A DNA stretch of 64,000 nt from Paracoccaceae bacterium (GTDB lineage: Bacteria; Pseudomonadota; Alphaproteobacteria; Rhodobacterales; Rhodobacteraceae): contig JAIXZY010000077.1 in NCBI GenBank assembly GCA_027489355.1, positions 205,994 through 269,993 on the forward strand. The letters run 5' to 3'. This document shows positions 8,540 through 17,438 of this stretch, one piece after another. Below the pieces are notes generated by a model. The model was not told the origin of the DNA, ran no database searches, and saw only the letters and a list, made by a program, of their open reading frames with translations. The translations under genes and the position numbers were made by a program. How positions within the stretch are numbered: position 1 is the stretch's first letter; the number at the start of each line of letters is the position of its first letter.

Positions 8540-8569
8540 TGATCCGACTGCGGGTTGAAGGCGTAGAAG
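8540..8569 (+). promoter_or_regulatory. Predicted autoregulated RpoE promoter for rpoE-chrR
   Basis: TGATCC at 8540-8545, an 18-base spacer and TAGAAG at 8564-8569. RNA should start near 8576, which is downstream of the first in-frame ATG at 8574. This promoter therefore argues for the later TTG start of rpoE. The rest of the 332-base gap 8341-8672 holds this promoter, the divergent one and the rpoE leader; no other gene is seen. Confidence 0.75.
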
Positions 8570-8672
8570 GCACATGATGCTTGACGCCAGAGATGCCGCT
8601 GTGACGGAGCAGGCCTTGCCGCTGCCCTTGGGGTCGGTCAGGTTCGGTTCGCGTCAGAAGAAGGACGGATTG

Positions 8673-9215
8673 TTGGCGACGACGGACGATACAGACTGGG
8701 CCGACCTTCTGGTGAAGGTGCGCGACCATCAGGACCGGGCGGCCTTTGCGGCGCTGTTCCGGCACTTCGCCCCACGGGTGAAGGCCTTCCTGATGAAGTC
8801 GGGCGCCGGGGCCTCGCTGGCCGAGGAATGCGCGCAGGACGTCATGGCGACGCTCTGGCAGAAGGCGCATCTCTTCGATCCCGCGCGGGCCTCGGTGGCG
8901 ACCTGGGTCTACACGATCGCCCGCAACCGGAGGATCGACGCGCTGCGGAAGGCGCGCCGGGCCGAGCCGGAGGAATTGGATTGGGGTCCCGAGCCCGAGC
9001 CTGACCAGGCCGAGGTGATGGAAGCCCAAGAGGAGACGGAGCGGTTGGGACGTGCCCTTGCGGCACTGCCCGCACCGCAGAGGACGTTGATCGAACGCGC
9101 CTTCTACGGCGAGCTCTCGCACAGCGAGATCGCGGCCGAGACGGGGCTTCCCCTTGGGACGATCAAATCGCGGATACGGCTGGCGCTGGACAAGCTGCGC
9201 CACCAGTTGGGCTAG
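8673..9215 (+). CDS. rpoE: ECF sigma factor RpoE (singlet oxygen response)
   Basis: A group 4 (ECF) sigma factor of 180 residues from the TTG at 8673. Region 2 covers FRHFAPRVKAFLMKSGAGASLAEECAQDVMATLW and FDPARASVATWVYTIARNRRID; region 4 covers LPAPQRTLIERAFYGELSHSEIAAETGLPLGTIKSRIRLAL. The longer reading from ATG 8574 adds 33 residues but begins at or upstream of the predicted RNA start. AAGGA lies seven bases before the TTG, and the shorter protein matches the usual length. It precedes chrR by 28 bases. RpoE is held inactive by ChrR and released by singlet oxygen to transcribe this region and other targets. Confidence 0.92.
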   Translation: MATTDDTDWADLLVKVRDHQDRAAFAALFRHFAPRVKAFLMKSGAGASLAEECAQDVMATLWQKAHLFDPARASVATWVYTIARNRRIDALRKARRAEPEELDWGPEPEPDQAEVMEAQEETERLGRALAALPAPQRTLIERAFYGELSHSEIAAETGLPLGTIKSRIRLALDKLRHQLG

Positions 9216-9243
9216 GGGCCAATAGGCTAAGGGACTGAGAAGA

Positions 9244-9888
9244 ATGACGATACGCCACCATCTTTCGGATCAGCTCCTGATGGCCTATGCGGCCGGTCAG
9301 TTGCCCGAGGCGTTCAACCTTGTCGTCGCGACGCATGTGTCGCTGTGTGACGAGTGCCGGGCGCGGGCCGGGTCCTTCGACGCGGTCGGCGGGGCGCTGC
9401 TGGAGGAGGCCGAGGAAATCTCGATGGGCGAGGATGCCCTTGCCCGCGCGCTGGAACGGATCGAGGGGCTTCCGCAGGCGACGCGGTCCGAGCCGTTGAA
9501 ACCGGCGGGCATCTTCCCCGCGCCGCTGGCGGATTACGTGGGCGGAGACCTCTCGGCGGTGCGCTGGCGCAAGGTGGGCGGCGGGGTGCGGCAGGCAATC
9601 CTGCCCACTAGCAAGGACGCAACCGCGCGGCTTCTGTACATCCCGGCAGGGACGGCGGTGCCGGACCACGGGCATCGGGGGATGGAGCTGACGCTGGTCC
9701 TGCAGGGCGCCTTCGCGGACGAGAACGACCGCTTCGGCCGGGGCGACATCGAGATTGCCGACGAGGAAATGGAGCATACTCCGGTCGCGCTGGCCGGGCA
9801 GGACTGCATCTGCCTTGCCGCAACGGACGCTCCGCTGCGGTTCCGCGGGCTGATTCCTCGGTTGGCGCAGCCGCTGCTGCGGATCTGA
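9244..9888 (+). CDS. chrR: Anti-sigma factor ChrR
   Basis: A 214-residue zinc-binding anti-sigma factor with a cupin domain. The N-terminal zinc site is His6, His31, Cys35 and Cys38 (HVSLCDEC), the same positions as in R. sphaeroides ChrR. The C-terminal cupin ligands are His142, His144, Glu148 and His178. The N-terminal domain binds RpoE; the cupin is needed for release of RpoE under singlet oxygen. The gene is co-transcribed with rpoE. All key residues are present, so the switch should work as in the model organism. Confidence 0.95.
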   Translation: MTIRHHLSDQLLMAYAAGQLPEAFNLVVATHVSLCDECRARAGSFDAVGGALLEEAEEISMGEDALARALERIEGLPQATRSEPLKPAGIFPAPLADYVGGDLSAVRWRKVGGGVRQAILPTSKDATARLLYIPAGTAVPDHGHRGMELTLVLQGAFADENDRFGRGDIEIADEEMEHTPVALAGQDCICLAATDAPLRFRGLIPRLAQPLLRI

Positions 9889-9904
9889 CAGTCTGAAGGC
9901 TGGC

Positions 9905-10429
9905 TTACAGCCCGTGTAACCGCACCGCTATCACGGGCCAGTCGCCTTGCAGTCGGGCAGGGCCTTCCGTGAGGATAAGGTCGTCCCGGTTGATTGCCGA
10001 GCCGTTCACGAGGCAAGGCCCGAGAGCGTAAAGCGCCAGCGTCCCGCCGCCCGGAAGGCTGTCGTTCTGCGCGACGATGACCTGCGGCCTTGGCAGTCTG
10101 CGGGCGGTCATCACGTTGAAATCGTCGGATTGCTGGCCATTGGTCTCGGTCGCCGTGACCTCGACGTCGCCGGGGAAGGCCACCGGGACCAGCGGGTCGC
10201 AGCGCAGGTTCAGCTCCGGGCCGGTCAGCCGGAAGCCCGGGCCGGACAGCACGGTCAGGTTGCGCTCGATCCCGGGAAAGAGCGAGAACGGCCCGTCCTC
10301 GACCACTGCGGCGCGCGAGAGGCGGACGAGAAGCTGCCCGTCGCGGTCCAGCCGCCAAAGCTCGGTCGTGGTGCCGCGTCCGTTCTTCCAGGGCTGGCGG
10401 GTGTAATCGGAGGCGGTGAGGTGGCGCAT
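9905..10429 (-). CDS. HutD/Ves family protein
   Basis: A 174-residue cupin-like protein beginning MRHLTASDYTRQPWKNGRGTT. The PWKNGRGTT motif, DWLVRLS-like strand (here QLLVRLSRAAV) and GPFSLFPGIERNLTVLSG are diagnostic of HutD/Ves. HutD is often encoded with histidine utilisation genes and may limit that pathway, but no hut gene is present here. AAAGGA lies just upstream of the ATG at 10429. A longer start at 10462 lies inside a palindromic repeat and was rejected. Confidence 0.85.
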   Translation of the reverse strand: MRHLTASDYTRQPWKNGRGTTTELWRLDRDGQLLVRLSRAAVVEDGPFSLFPGIERNLTVLSGPGFRLTGPELNLRCDPLVPVAFPGDVEVTATETNGQQSDDFNVMTARRLPRPQVIVAQNDSLPGGGTLALYALGPCLVNGSAINRDDLILTEGPARLQGDWPVIAVRLHGL

Positions 10430-10444
10430 GGGTCCTTTCCGGGC

Positions 10445-10467
10445 GGTGGGCGGATCGCCCACCCTAC
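10445..10467. repeat. Palindromic repeat family A, copy 2
   Basis: The palindrome reads GGTGGGCG-GAT-CGCCCACC followed by CTAC. The CTA at 10464-10466 is the reverse-strand TAG stop codon of rmuC, exactly the place the same repeat occupies in the AraC gene at 2044-2046. It separates rmuC from the HutD-like gene. Confidence 0.8.
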
Positions 10468-11618
10468 TCGGCCGCGCCGATCACGCGGGCGGGGGTGTCG
10501 GGGGCCAATTCCTCGAAGTCGAAGTTGTCCAGCCGGCGCGCGCGCTTGGTGGCCTTGTCGGAGGAGATCTTGATTTCCTCGATGTCCTTCGCCGCCTGTC
10601 CGAAGTGGCGGTCCAGGTTTTCGACCCGCGCGCCAAGGCGTTCGACGTCGGCGTAGAGAAGCGACAGTTCCTTGCGGATGGCCCCGGCCTGTTCGCGCAT
10701 CCGCGCGTCCTTCAGGACGGCCCGCATCGTGTTCAAGGTCGCCATGCAGGTGGTGGGCGAGACGATCCAGACCTTGGCGGAGAAGCCCTCGCGCACCAGG
10801 TCGGGGAAGTTGGCGTGAAGTTCGGCATAGACCGCTTCCGAGGGCAGGAACATCAGCGCGCCGTCGGCGGTCTCGCCCTCCAGGATGTATTTCTCGCTGA
10901 TCGCGCGGATATGGGCGCGGACCGCGGCGCGCATCAGTTGCGCGGCCTCCTGCTGGAGGCGCGGGGAGTCGGCACGGCGCAGGGCCTCGTAGGCTTCCAA
11001 GGGAAACTTGGCGTCGATGACGATGGGGCCGGGCGGGTTCGGCAGGTGGATCAGGCAGTCGGCGCGGCGGCCGTTCGTCAGGGTCGCCTGCATGGTGTAG
11101 GCGTCCTTCGGCAGGGCTTTCTGCACGATGTCGTGCAGCTGGATTTCCCCAAAGGCGCCGCGGGTCTGCTTGTTGGACAGGATGTCCTGCAAGGACAGCA
11201 CGTTGCCCGACAGCTTCTCGATGTTCGCCTGCGCCTTGTCGATGGTTTCCAGCCGCTGCTGCAATTCCCCAAGGGACCGTGCCGTCCGGGTCGAGGTGCC
11301 GTGCAGCGCCTCGGTCATCTGGCGCTGCACCTCGGCGAGGCGCTGTTCCATCACCTTCAGCATCGCCGTCTGGCTGACCGCCTGCGCCTCGGAGACATGG
11401 TGCAGGCCGCCCGCCAGCCGTTCCTGCCCGTCGCCCAGCGATTGCAGACGGGAGGACAGCCACGAGACCTCGCGCATCAGGGGTTCGGCGGTCGAGGAGG
11501 CGCGGGCGGCGGCGCGCAGGATCAGGACAAGGAAGAGAAGCAGGACAAGGGCAGCCCCGCCGAGAAGCAGCATCTCGGGCGCGTTCCAGGCGTAGGTCTG
11601 GCCGAAAAGCGTGATCAT
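10464..11618 (-). CDS. rmuC: DNA recombination protein RmuC
   Basis: A 384-residue RmuC-family protein. An N-terminal membrane helix ([20 protein letters not shown]) is followed by a long predicted coiled coil (about residues 55-145) and the nuclease-like core with [20 protein letters not shown] and [15 protein letters not shown]. RmuC limits recombination between inverted repeats and is thought to be a PD-(D/E)XK-type nuclease. Its ATG overlaps the mutL stop codon as ATGA. The stop codon is supplied by a palindromic repeat, which is a curious position for a protein tied to inverted-repeat stability. Confidence 0.9.
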   Translation of the reverse strand: MITLFGQTYAWNAPEMLLLGGAALVLLLFLVLILRAAARASSTAEPLMREVSWLSSRLQSLGDGQERLAGGLHHVSEAQAVSQTAMLKVMEQRLAEVQRQMTEALHGTSTRTARSLGELQQRLETIDKAQANIEKLSGNVLSLQDILSNKQTRGAFGEIQLHDIVQKALPKDAYTMQATLTNGRRADCLIHLPNPPGPIVIDAKFPLEAYEALRRADSPRLQQEAAQLMRAAVRAHIRAISEKYILEGETADGALMFLPSEAVYAELHANFPDLVREGFSAKVWIVSPTTCMATLNTMRAVLKDARMREQAGAIRKELSLLYADVERLGARVENLDRHFGQAAKDIEEIKISSDKATKRARRLDNFDFEELAPDTPARVIGAAE

Positions 11619-13450
11619 CTGCGGCCGAACAGGCGTTCGATGTCGTGGAGCGACAACTCGACATAGGTGGGCCGCCCGTGGTTGCACTGACCGGAAAGCG
11701 GCGTCGCCTCCATCTCGCGCAGAAGCGCGTTCATTTCCTCGGGGCGCATCTGGCGGCCAGAGCGGACCGAGCCCTGGCAGGCCATGCGCGACAGGATCGC
11801 GTCGATCTTCGCGCGGACGAGCTGGCTGTCGCCCTGGTCGGCCAGTTCGTCCAGGATGTCGCGGACCAGCGCCGCGCCGTTGACCTGGCCCAGGATCGCG
11901 GGAACTTCGCGGATCGCAACGGCGCTGCCGCCGAAAGGTTCGATCCCCAGCCCGACCTCGGCCAGCGCCGGGGCGGCGTCGATCAGGCGTGCGGCGTCGT
12001 CGGGAGAGAGGTCGACGATCTCGGGGATCAGCAGCGCCTGGGCGCGGATGCCGGTTTCGGCCATCTGGCGTTTCAGGCGTTCGTAGACGAGCCGTTCGTG
12101 GGCGGCGTGCTGGTCGACGATGACGATGCCCGTGGCGGTCTGGGCGACGATGTAGTTTTCATGCAGCTGCGCGCGGGCGGCGCCCAGGGGATGCGCGGGC
12201 GCGTCCTGAACCACGGGGGGCGCGTCCTGGGCGTAGGAGGGGGCCATCGGGGCCTCGGCAAAGCCCGCGAAGCTGTCGGGGGCCTGAAAGGCGTAGGCGC
12301 GGGCGAAGGTCGAGGGGGCGGGGCGGTCCATCTGGTAGACGCGCGCGGGTTCGGGGCGGAAGGCGTCAAGCGTGGCTGCGCCGACGGTGGAGGAGGCGCG
12401 GTGGCCGGCCCCCGTCAGCGCCGATTTCAGCGCGGTGATGATGAGGCTGCGGGCCGCGTCTGGTTCGCGGAAGCGGACCTCGGCCTTGGCGGGGTGGACG
12501 TTCACGTCAACGCGCTGGGGGTCGGCGATCAGGTTCAGCACCGCCGCCGGGTGACGGTCGCGGGAAAGGACGTCGAAATAGGCCGCCCGCAGCGCGCCGT
12601 AGAGCATCCGGTCCAGCACCGGGCGGCCGTTGACGAAGAGGTACTGCTGCGCCGATGACCCGCGCGAATAGGTGGGCAGCGCGGCATAGCCTTGCAGGCG
12701 CAACCCTTCACGCTCGGCGTCGATGCGCAGCGCATTGTCGATGAAGTCGCGCCCGATCACCGAGGCAAGGCGCGAGCCCAACGCGTCGAACAGGTCGCCC
12801 GTCGCCGGGTCGGCACGGAAGAGGGTGCGCGCCTCACCCCCGGTCACGTCGCGCAGCGTGAAGCCCACCAGCGGCTCGGCCATCGCCAGACGGCGGATCA
12901 CCTCGGTCACCGCCTGCATCTCGGCCCGGTCCGAGCGGAGGAATTTCAGCCGCGCGGGGGTGGCGAAGAAGAGGTCGCGCAGTTCGACCACCGTGCCACG
13001 GGTCAGCGCCGCGGGGCGGACGGGGGCGATCCGGCTGCCCTCACAGGTGATCTGAGCGGCGTCCCCGTCGGCCCGGCTGGTGATCGTCAGGCGACCCACC
13101 GCTCCAAGGCTGGGCAAAGCCTCGCCCCTGAAGCCGAAGCTGCGGATATCGAGAAGGTCCGATCCGTCGATCTTGGACGTGGCATGGCGCGAAAGGGCCA
13201 AGGGCAGGTCCTCGGCCGTCATGCCGCAGCCGTCGTCGGTGACCCGGATCAGCGTCTTGCCGCCGTCGGCGATGTCGACCTGGATGCGCGACGCCCCGGC
13301 GTCGAGCGCGTTCTCGACCAGCTCTTTCACGGCGCTCGCGGGACGTTCCACCACCTCGCCCGCCGCAATGCGGTTGATCGCGGCCTCGTCCAGTTGTCGG
13401 ATCACCGGACGGCCGGAAGCGCCCGTTATCTTGGGGGTGTGAAGCGTCAT
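11615..13450 (-). CDS. mutL: DNA mismatch repair protein MutL
   Basis: A 611-residue MutL. The GHKL ATPase motifs are present in order: [20 protein letters not shown] with the following [15 protein letters not shown], and [11 protein letters not shown]. The C-terminal domain carries the endonuclease motif [12 protein letters not shown] together with ACQGSVRSG and CNHGRPT, so this is a nicking MutL of the kind found in bacteria without MutH. The linker (about residues 330-410) is proline/alanine-rich as usual. Coupled to rmuC by an ATGA overlap. Confidence 0.95.
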   Translation of the reverse strand: MTLHTPKITGASGRPVIRQLDEAAINRIAAGEVVERPASAVKELVENALDAGASRIQVDIADGGKTLIRVTDDGCGMTAEDLPLALSRHATSKIDGSDLLDIRSFGFRGEALPSLGAVGRLTITSRADGDAAQITCEGSRIAPVRPAALTRGTVVELRDLFFATPARLKFLRSDRAEMQAVTEVIRRLAMAEPLVGFTLRDVTGGEARTLFRADPATGDLFDALGSRLASVIGRDFIDNALRIDAEREGLRLQGYAALPTYSRGSSAQQYLFVNGRPVLDRMLYGALRAAYFDVLSRDRHPAAVLNLIADPQRVDVNVHPAKAEVRFREPDAARSLIITALKSALTGAGHRASSTVGAATLDAFRPEPARVYQMDRPAPSTFARAYAFQAPDSFAGFAEAPMAPSYAQDAPPVVQDAPAHPLGAARAQLHENYIVAQTATGIVIVDQHAAHERLVYERLKRQMAETGIRAQALLIPEIVDLSPDDAARLIDAAPALAEVGLGIEPFGGSAVAIREVPAILGQVNGAALVRDILDELADQGDSQLVRAKIDAILSRMACQGSVRSGRQMRPEEMNALLREMEATPLSGQCNHGRPTYVELSLHDIERLFGRR

Positions 13451-13504
13451 GCCGCTATCTGTAGCAGGCGGCCGCGAGTCGGGGAAGAACGAACCGGACT
13501 GTGT

Positions 13505-14101
13505 TCAGCTTGCCCGAGGGGCAAAGACGTAAAGGCAGCGGCACGGCCCTGGCCCGCCGCTCAGACAGGCGTGGGGCATGGCGCCGTCGAAATGGACGGT
13601 GTCGCCGGGATGCAGGGTGGCGGGGGCATAGCCCTCGGTGTGCAGGACGAGCGTGCCGGACAGGACGTGCAGCATGTCGTCGGTGTCGTGTCGGTTCCAG
13701 TCCCCGAAGGCGGCAAGGTCGGTCTGGATGAAGTCGACCAGCATCGACTGGAACGGCCGGCCCTTCAGCGTGGCGCCCAGCGGCCAGAGCAGGGTGTTCG
13801 CGTTCTCGATCGCCTCGCCCGGCGCGCCCCGGTCGATCACCATGCGACCCGCCAGGCTTGGCGTCTCGGCGCGCACCAGGTCGGCCAGGTCGCAGCCGAA
13901 GCCCTGTGCCAGCTTCAGGAGGATCTCGAAGGTCGGCGACAGAAGGCCGTTCTCGATCTTCGACAGGGTGGACCGCGCAAAGCCCGCCCGGTCGGCCAGC
14001 GCCTGCTGGTTCCAGCCGCGCGCCTCGCGCCAGCGGCGGATGCGCGACGCCAGTTCCTGGTGCGGTTCTGCGCTGCGCGGGCGGTCGGTGAGCGGGGCCA
14101 T
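13505..14101 (-). CDS. XRE family regulator with C-terminal cupin domain
   Basis: A 198-residue regulator. Residues about 18-72 form the helix-turn-helix domain (RIRRWREARGWNQQALADRAG then FARSTLSKIENGLLSPTFEI). Residues about 125-195 form a cupin_2 domain (DDMLHVLSGTLVL, LHPGDTVHFDG, PHACLSGG). This PuuR-like architecture commonly senses a small metabolite, often an amine or amino acid. It is divergent from the aminotransferase gene, and a TGTT-N8-AACA inverted repeat between them is a plausible operator. Confidence 0.88.
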   Translation of the reverse strand: MAPLTDRPRSAEPHQELASRIRRWREARGWNQQALADRAGFARSTLSKIENGLLSPTFEILLKLAQGFGCDLADLVRAETPSLAGRMVIDRGAPGEAIENANTLLWPLGATLKGRPFQSMLVDFIQTDLAAFGDWNRHDTDDMLHVLSGTLVLHTEGYAPATLHPGDTVHFDGAMPHACLSGGPGPCRCLYVFAPRAS

Positions 14102-14123
14102 GCTGTTCCGTTTGACGACAGGA

Positions 14124-14139
14124 TGTTCCTATAATAACA
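14124..14139. promoter_or_regulatory. Putative operator for the XRE-cupin regulator
   Basis: TGTTCCTATAATAACA is an imperfect 16-base inverted repeat (12 of 16 positions symmetric) centred between the divergent regulator and aminotransferase genes. It overlaps a TATAAT-like -10 hexamer at 14130-14135, which would suit repression. No well-spaced -35 hexamer accompanies it. Confidence 0.45.
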
Positions 14140-14157
14140 ATCGGTGCAGCAATCACA

Positions 14158-15492
14158 ATGGGGCAACACATGGCTGGTCCGAAATCGCAAAGTCTGTTCG
14201 AACGGGGCATGAAGGTGCTGGTCGAGGGGGTATCCTCGGCCTCCCGTGGGCCGGCGACCTTTGGCGGCGCGCCGCGCTACATGAGCCACGGGGCGGGGGC
14301 GCGGCTCTATGACGTGGACGGCAAGGAATACATCGACTGGATGATGGCCTTCGGCGCGTTGCCGCTGGGCCATGCGCATCCCAAGGTCGTGGAAACCGTG
14401 GCGCGGGAAGTCGCCCGCGGGACGCATTTCGCCACGGCGCTGGAGGTCGAGGTCGAGGTGGCCGAGATGCTGGTTGCCCTCCTGCCCCACGTAGACAAGG
14501 TGCGCTTCGCCAACACCGGGACCGAGGCCGCGATGGCCGCTTTCCGGCTGGCGCGGGGGCACACCGGCCGCAGGAAGATCATCAAGTTCGAGGGCCACTA
14601 TCACGGCTGGTGGGATTCGGTGCTGGTGAACACCAACCCCTATCCGCCGACGCTGCTGGGCCACCCGAACGACCCGATCCGTATCCCCGACTCCTCCGGC
14701 ATTCCCGAGGAAGCGTGGAAGGACACCATCGTTTGCCGCTGGAACGATATAGACGCGCTGGAGCGGGTGATGGCGCTGCATGGGGACCAGGCGGCTTGCG
14801 TCGTGACGGAAGGGGTGATGTCCAACATGGGCGTCATTCCCCCGAAACCGGGCTACCTGCAGCGGATGCAGGAGCTGTGCCGGAAGCACGGCGCGCTCTT
14901 CTATCTGGACGAGACGGTGACGGGCTTCCGCCTGGCGGCCGGGGGCTGCGCCGAGCTTTACGGGCTGACACCGGACATCGTGACCTATGGCAAGGCGCTG
15001 GGTGGGGGCCTGCCGATGGCGATGATCGGCGGGAGGGCGGATGTGATGGCGGGCCTCGAATGGGGCAAGGTCCTGCATTTCGGCACCCACAACGCCGGCC
15101 GACTGGCGCTGCATGTGACCAAGGTGATGCTGGAGACGATGCTGGAGGACGATCAGGCGGGGTTCCGGAAGATCAAGGACCTGGGCCTGAAGATGGCCGA
15201 GTCGGTCCGCCAGGTCGCCCGCACGTCGAACCGGCACGGGATCGTGGTGCAGGGCGTCAATTCGATGTTCCAGATCTTCTTCACCGACAAGGATCAGATC
15301 GCCGACTACCGCGACTTCTGCAGCCACGTCGACCGGATGAAGTTCCGCGACTTTGCCCTGCGGCTGATGGACAAGGGCGTCTACATGAACCCCTCGGCCA
15401 CGCTGCATTCGTTGTCCTCGGTCGCGCATACCGAGGCCGACATCGCCACCACCGCGCAGGCCATGGCCGAGGTGCTGGAGGAGATGGCGTGA
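14158..15492 (+). CDS. Class III (HemL-like) PLP-dependent aminotransferase
   Basis: A 444-residue protein related to glutamate-1-semialdehyde aminomutase. Seen are RFANTGTEAAMAAFRLARGHTGR, FEGHYHGWWD, the LDETVTGFR segment that holds the PLP-binding aspartate, and the PLP lysine in TYGKALGGG. It is probably not the haem-pathway HemL: it sits with a P5C-reductase-like gene and a dedicated regulator, and its C-terminal part diverges. It may act on an amino acid or amine substrate. An ATG at 14170 (MAGPK) is an equally possible start with GGGG upstream. Confidence 0.8.
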   Translation: MGQHMAGPKSQSLFERGMKVLVEGVSSASRGPATFGGAPRYMSHGAGARLYDVDGKEYIDWMMAFGALPLGHAHPKVVETVAREVARGTHFATALEVEVEVAEMLVALLPHVDKVRFANTGTEAAMAAFRLARGHTGRRKIIKFEGHYHGWWDSVLVNTNPYPPTLLGHPNDPIRIPDSSGIPEEAWKDTIVCRWNDIDALERVMALHGDQAACVVTEGVMSNMGVIPPKPGYLQRMQELCRKHGALFYLDETVTGFRLAAGGCAELYGLTPDIVTYGKALGGGLPMAMIGGRADVMAGLEWGKVLHFGTHNAGRLALHVTKVMLETMLEDDQAGFRKIKDLGLKMAESVRQVARTSNRHGIVVQGVNSMFQIFFTDKDQIADYRDFCSHVDRMKFRDFALRLMDKGVYMNPSATLHSLSSVAHTEADIATTAQAMAEVLEEMA

Positions 15493-16244
15493 CCACGCTC
15501 GGCTTCCTTGGCGCCGGACATCTGGCCGAGCTTCTGGTCCGGGGGCTGGCGGGGCAGGGGGATCGGCTGGTCCTGTCCCCCCGAAACGCCGAGGTCGCGG
15601 CACGGCTGGCGGCCGAGCATGGCTGCGAGGTCGCGTCCAGCAACCAGGCGGTGGTCGATGCCGCGGATGGGGTTCTGGTCTGCCTCCCCGCCGCGAGTGG
15701 CGCAGACGAACTTGCGCGGCTGACCTTCCGCCCCGGCCAGCCGGTCCTGTCGGCGATGGCGGGGACAGGGCTGGCGCGGCTGCAAGCGGCGATCGGCCCT
15801 GCCCGCGCGGCGGTCACGATGATGCCGGGCTATGCCAACGCCTTCCGCGTCGGCCCCTCGATCCTTTGCCCCGAGGACGGGTTCTGGCACGCGGTGCTTC
15901 AGAAACTCGGCCCCGTCATCGCCTTCTCCGATGAAAGCCAGTTCACCACCGCCGCCGCCTTCGGTGCCTTTTCGGGCGCCAGCTTCGGCTGGATGGCGCA
16001 TGTGATCGGCTGGTTCCAGGCCCAGGGCCTGCCCCCCGACACCGCCCGCACGCTGATCGCCGCCACCCTGCGTGGCAACGCCGAGGTCCTTCTGCGCGAG
16101 GACCGCCCGCTGGACGACATCGCCCGCAGTGTCGTCACCCCCGGCGGGATCAGCGAGATGGTCCTTGCCGCTCTGTCCGCCGGGGATGGCCTGACCGCCT
16201 GGGACGTCGGGCTGGACCGCGTGCGCAAGCGCATCGGCGGCTAG
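15489..16244 (+). CDS. NAD(P)-binding pyrroline-5-carboxylate-reductase-like protein
   Basis: A 251-residue protein starting at a GTG that overlaps the aminotransferase stop (GTGA). The N-terminus VTTLGFLGAGHLAELLVRGL is a Rossmann motif of the ProC/F420-oxidoreductase type. MMPGYANAFRVGPSILC and the C-terminal SVVTPGGISEMVLAAL match the ProC substrate and dimer regions (VTSPGGTT in ProC). It probably reduces or oxidises a cyclic imine or related product of the preceding aminotransferase. The housekeeping ProC role is less likely because of the operon. Confidence 0.75.
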   Translation: MTTLGFLGAGHLAELLVRGLAGQGDRLVLSPRNAEVAARLAAEHGCEVASSNQAVVDAADGVLVCLPAASGADELARLTFRPGQPVLSAMAGTGLARLQAAIGPARAAVTMMPGYANAFRVGPSILCPEDGFWHAVLQKLGPVIAFSDESQFTTAAAFGAFSGASFGWMAHVIGWFQAQGLPPDTARTLIAATLRGNAEVLLREDRPLDDIARSVVTPGGISEMVLAALSAGDGLTAWDVGLDRVRKRIGG

Positions 16245-16268
16245 GCCCCTCGTCCAGGTCGGCCAGTC

Positions 16269-17348
16269 TTACGCGTGACGGCTGCGGTGGCCGACGGTGT
16301 AGTAGTTGCCGGTGCGCGTCTTCAGATAGGGCTCCAGCGGGATCGCTTCCTGCTTCAGGAAGCCCTGCTGCGGCAGGTGCCCGTCGCGGACCATCTCGAT
16401 CACGCCAACGACCGAGGCCGAGGTCGTCCAGGCGATCGCGGTGCGCATCTTGCCGCCGATCTCGATCGGGTAATAGGACCGCACGAATTCCTTGCGACGC
16501 AGCTGACCGCCCTGCCAGCCTTCCGCCGCGACATGGACATAGACCACGTCCTCGTCGACGGGGGGCTTGGCGTTGGTCAGGATCCTCCCGGCCTCGGCCC
16601 GGTTCTCGCGCATCAGAAGCTCGTGGAAGAAGAAATTCATCAGCTTCACATGGCCCGGATAGCGCATGGTCTTGTAGTCCAGGTTCTCGATCCGGTCGGC
16701 ATAGGTCTCGCACATCGTCCCCAGCCCGCCCGAGGTGGTGAAGGCCTCAAGCTGCATGCCGTCGATGTAGATCGTCTCCAGCCATTCCATCGCCGAGACG
16801 GTCTTCAGCACGCCTTCCTCGATCACCTCGCAATCGTTGAGGTATTCGTTGACCACGCCTTCGGGCGACCAGTTGAACGCATAGCCCAGAAGCCCCGTCG
16901 GGTTCTGCGGCAGGGCGCCCACGCGCAGGCGGATCGAGCGGACCTTGTCGAACTGTTCGGCCAGATGCGCGCCGACGATCCCCACGAAGCCGGGCGCAAG
17001 GCCGCATTGCGGGGCCATCAGGCCCTTGGAGGTCGTGGACAGATCGCGGATATGGCGCGTGGTCGGGACGTCCTCGGTCAAGTCGAAATAGTGCAGCCCC
17101 AGCGCATGCGCCACGGTCGAGACGCCGATGTTCAGGTGGAAGGGCAGGCAGGACAGGACCGCGTCCTGGCCGTTCAGAAGCTCGGTGATGGCCACCGGAT
17201 CCTGCAGGTCGACGCTGCGGGTGGGAAACGAGGCCTCCAGCTTGCGCGCATCGACGCCCGTCACCTCGAACCCGGAGTCCACCAGAAGCTCGGCGGCCAG
17301 ATGGCCGACCTTTCCAAGGCCAAGCACCGCCACTTTCCTGAACGACAT
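16269..17348 (-). CDS. Saccharopine dehydrogenase family protein
   Basis: A 359-residue protein. The N-terminal Rossmann domain begins KVAVLGLGKVGHLAAELL; LTEDVPTTRHI, QCGLAPGFVGIVGAHLA and TSGGLGTMCETYADRIENLDYKTMRYPGH are typical of the saccharopine dehydrogenase/lysine 6-dehydrogenase C-terminal domain. It probably oxidises saccharopine or lysine in lysine breakdown. AAAGGA precedes the ATG at 17348. No lysine-ketoglutarate reductase is adjacent. A striking palindrome at 17463-17489 lies about 115 bases upstream and may be its operator. It converges on the aminotransferase pair. Confidence 0.8.
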   Translation of the reverse strand: MSFRKVAVLGLGKVGHLAAELLVDSGFEVTGVDARKLEASFPTRSVDLQDPVAITELLNGQDAVLSCLPFHLNIGVSTVAHALGLHYFDLTEDVPTTRHIRDLSTTSKGLMAPQCGLAPGFVGIVGAHLAEQFDKVRSIRLRVGALPQNPTGLLGYAFNWSPEGVVNEYLNDCEVIEEGVLKTVSAMEWLETIYIDGMQLEAFTTSGGLGTMCETYADRIENLDYKTMRYPGHVKLMNFFFHELLMRENRAEAGRILTNAKPPVDEDVVYVHVAAEGWQGGQLRRKEFVRSYYPIEIGGKMRTAIAWTTSASVVGVIEMVRDGHLPQQGFLKQEAIPLEPYLKTRTGNYYTVGHRSRHA

Positions 17349-17438
17349 GAGTATTTTCCTTTGCTGGCCGCAGTCTTGCGACGCGGAGATTTCCGGCAAA
17401 GGCTAGCGGTGGGAGATGCCGGTCATGCTGGGCCGTTT

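Noticed and set aside
10464..14101. Possible MutH gene or other strand-discrimination factor near mutL
   Set aside because: None is present. MutL itself carries the DQHA(X)2E(X)4E endonuclease motif, which is the expected alternative.
14112..14135. TTGACG followed by TATAAT before the aminotransferase gene, as a sigma-70 promoter
   Set aside because: The spacer is only 12 bases, too short for a usable promoter. I kept only the TATAAT as possible -10 overlap of the operator-like repeat.
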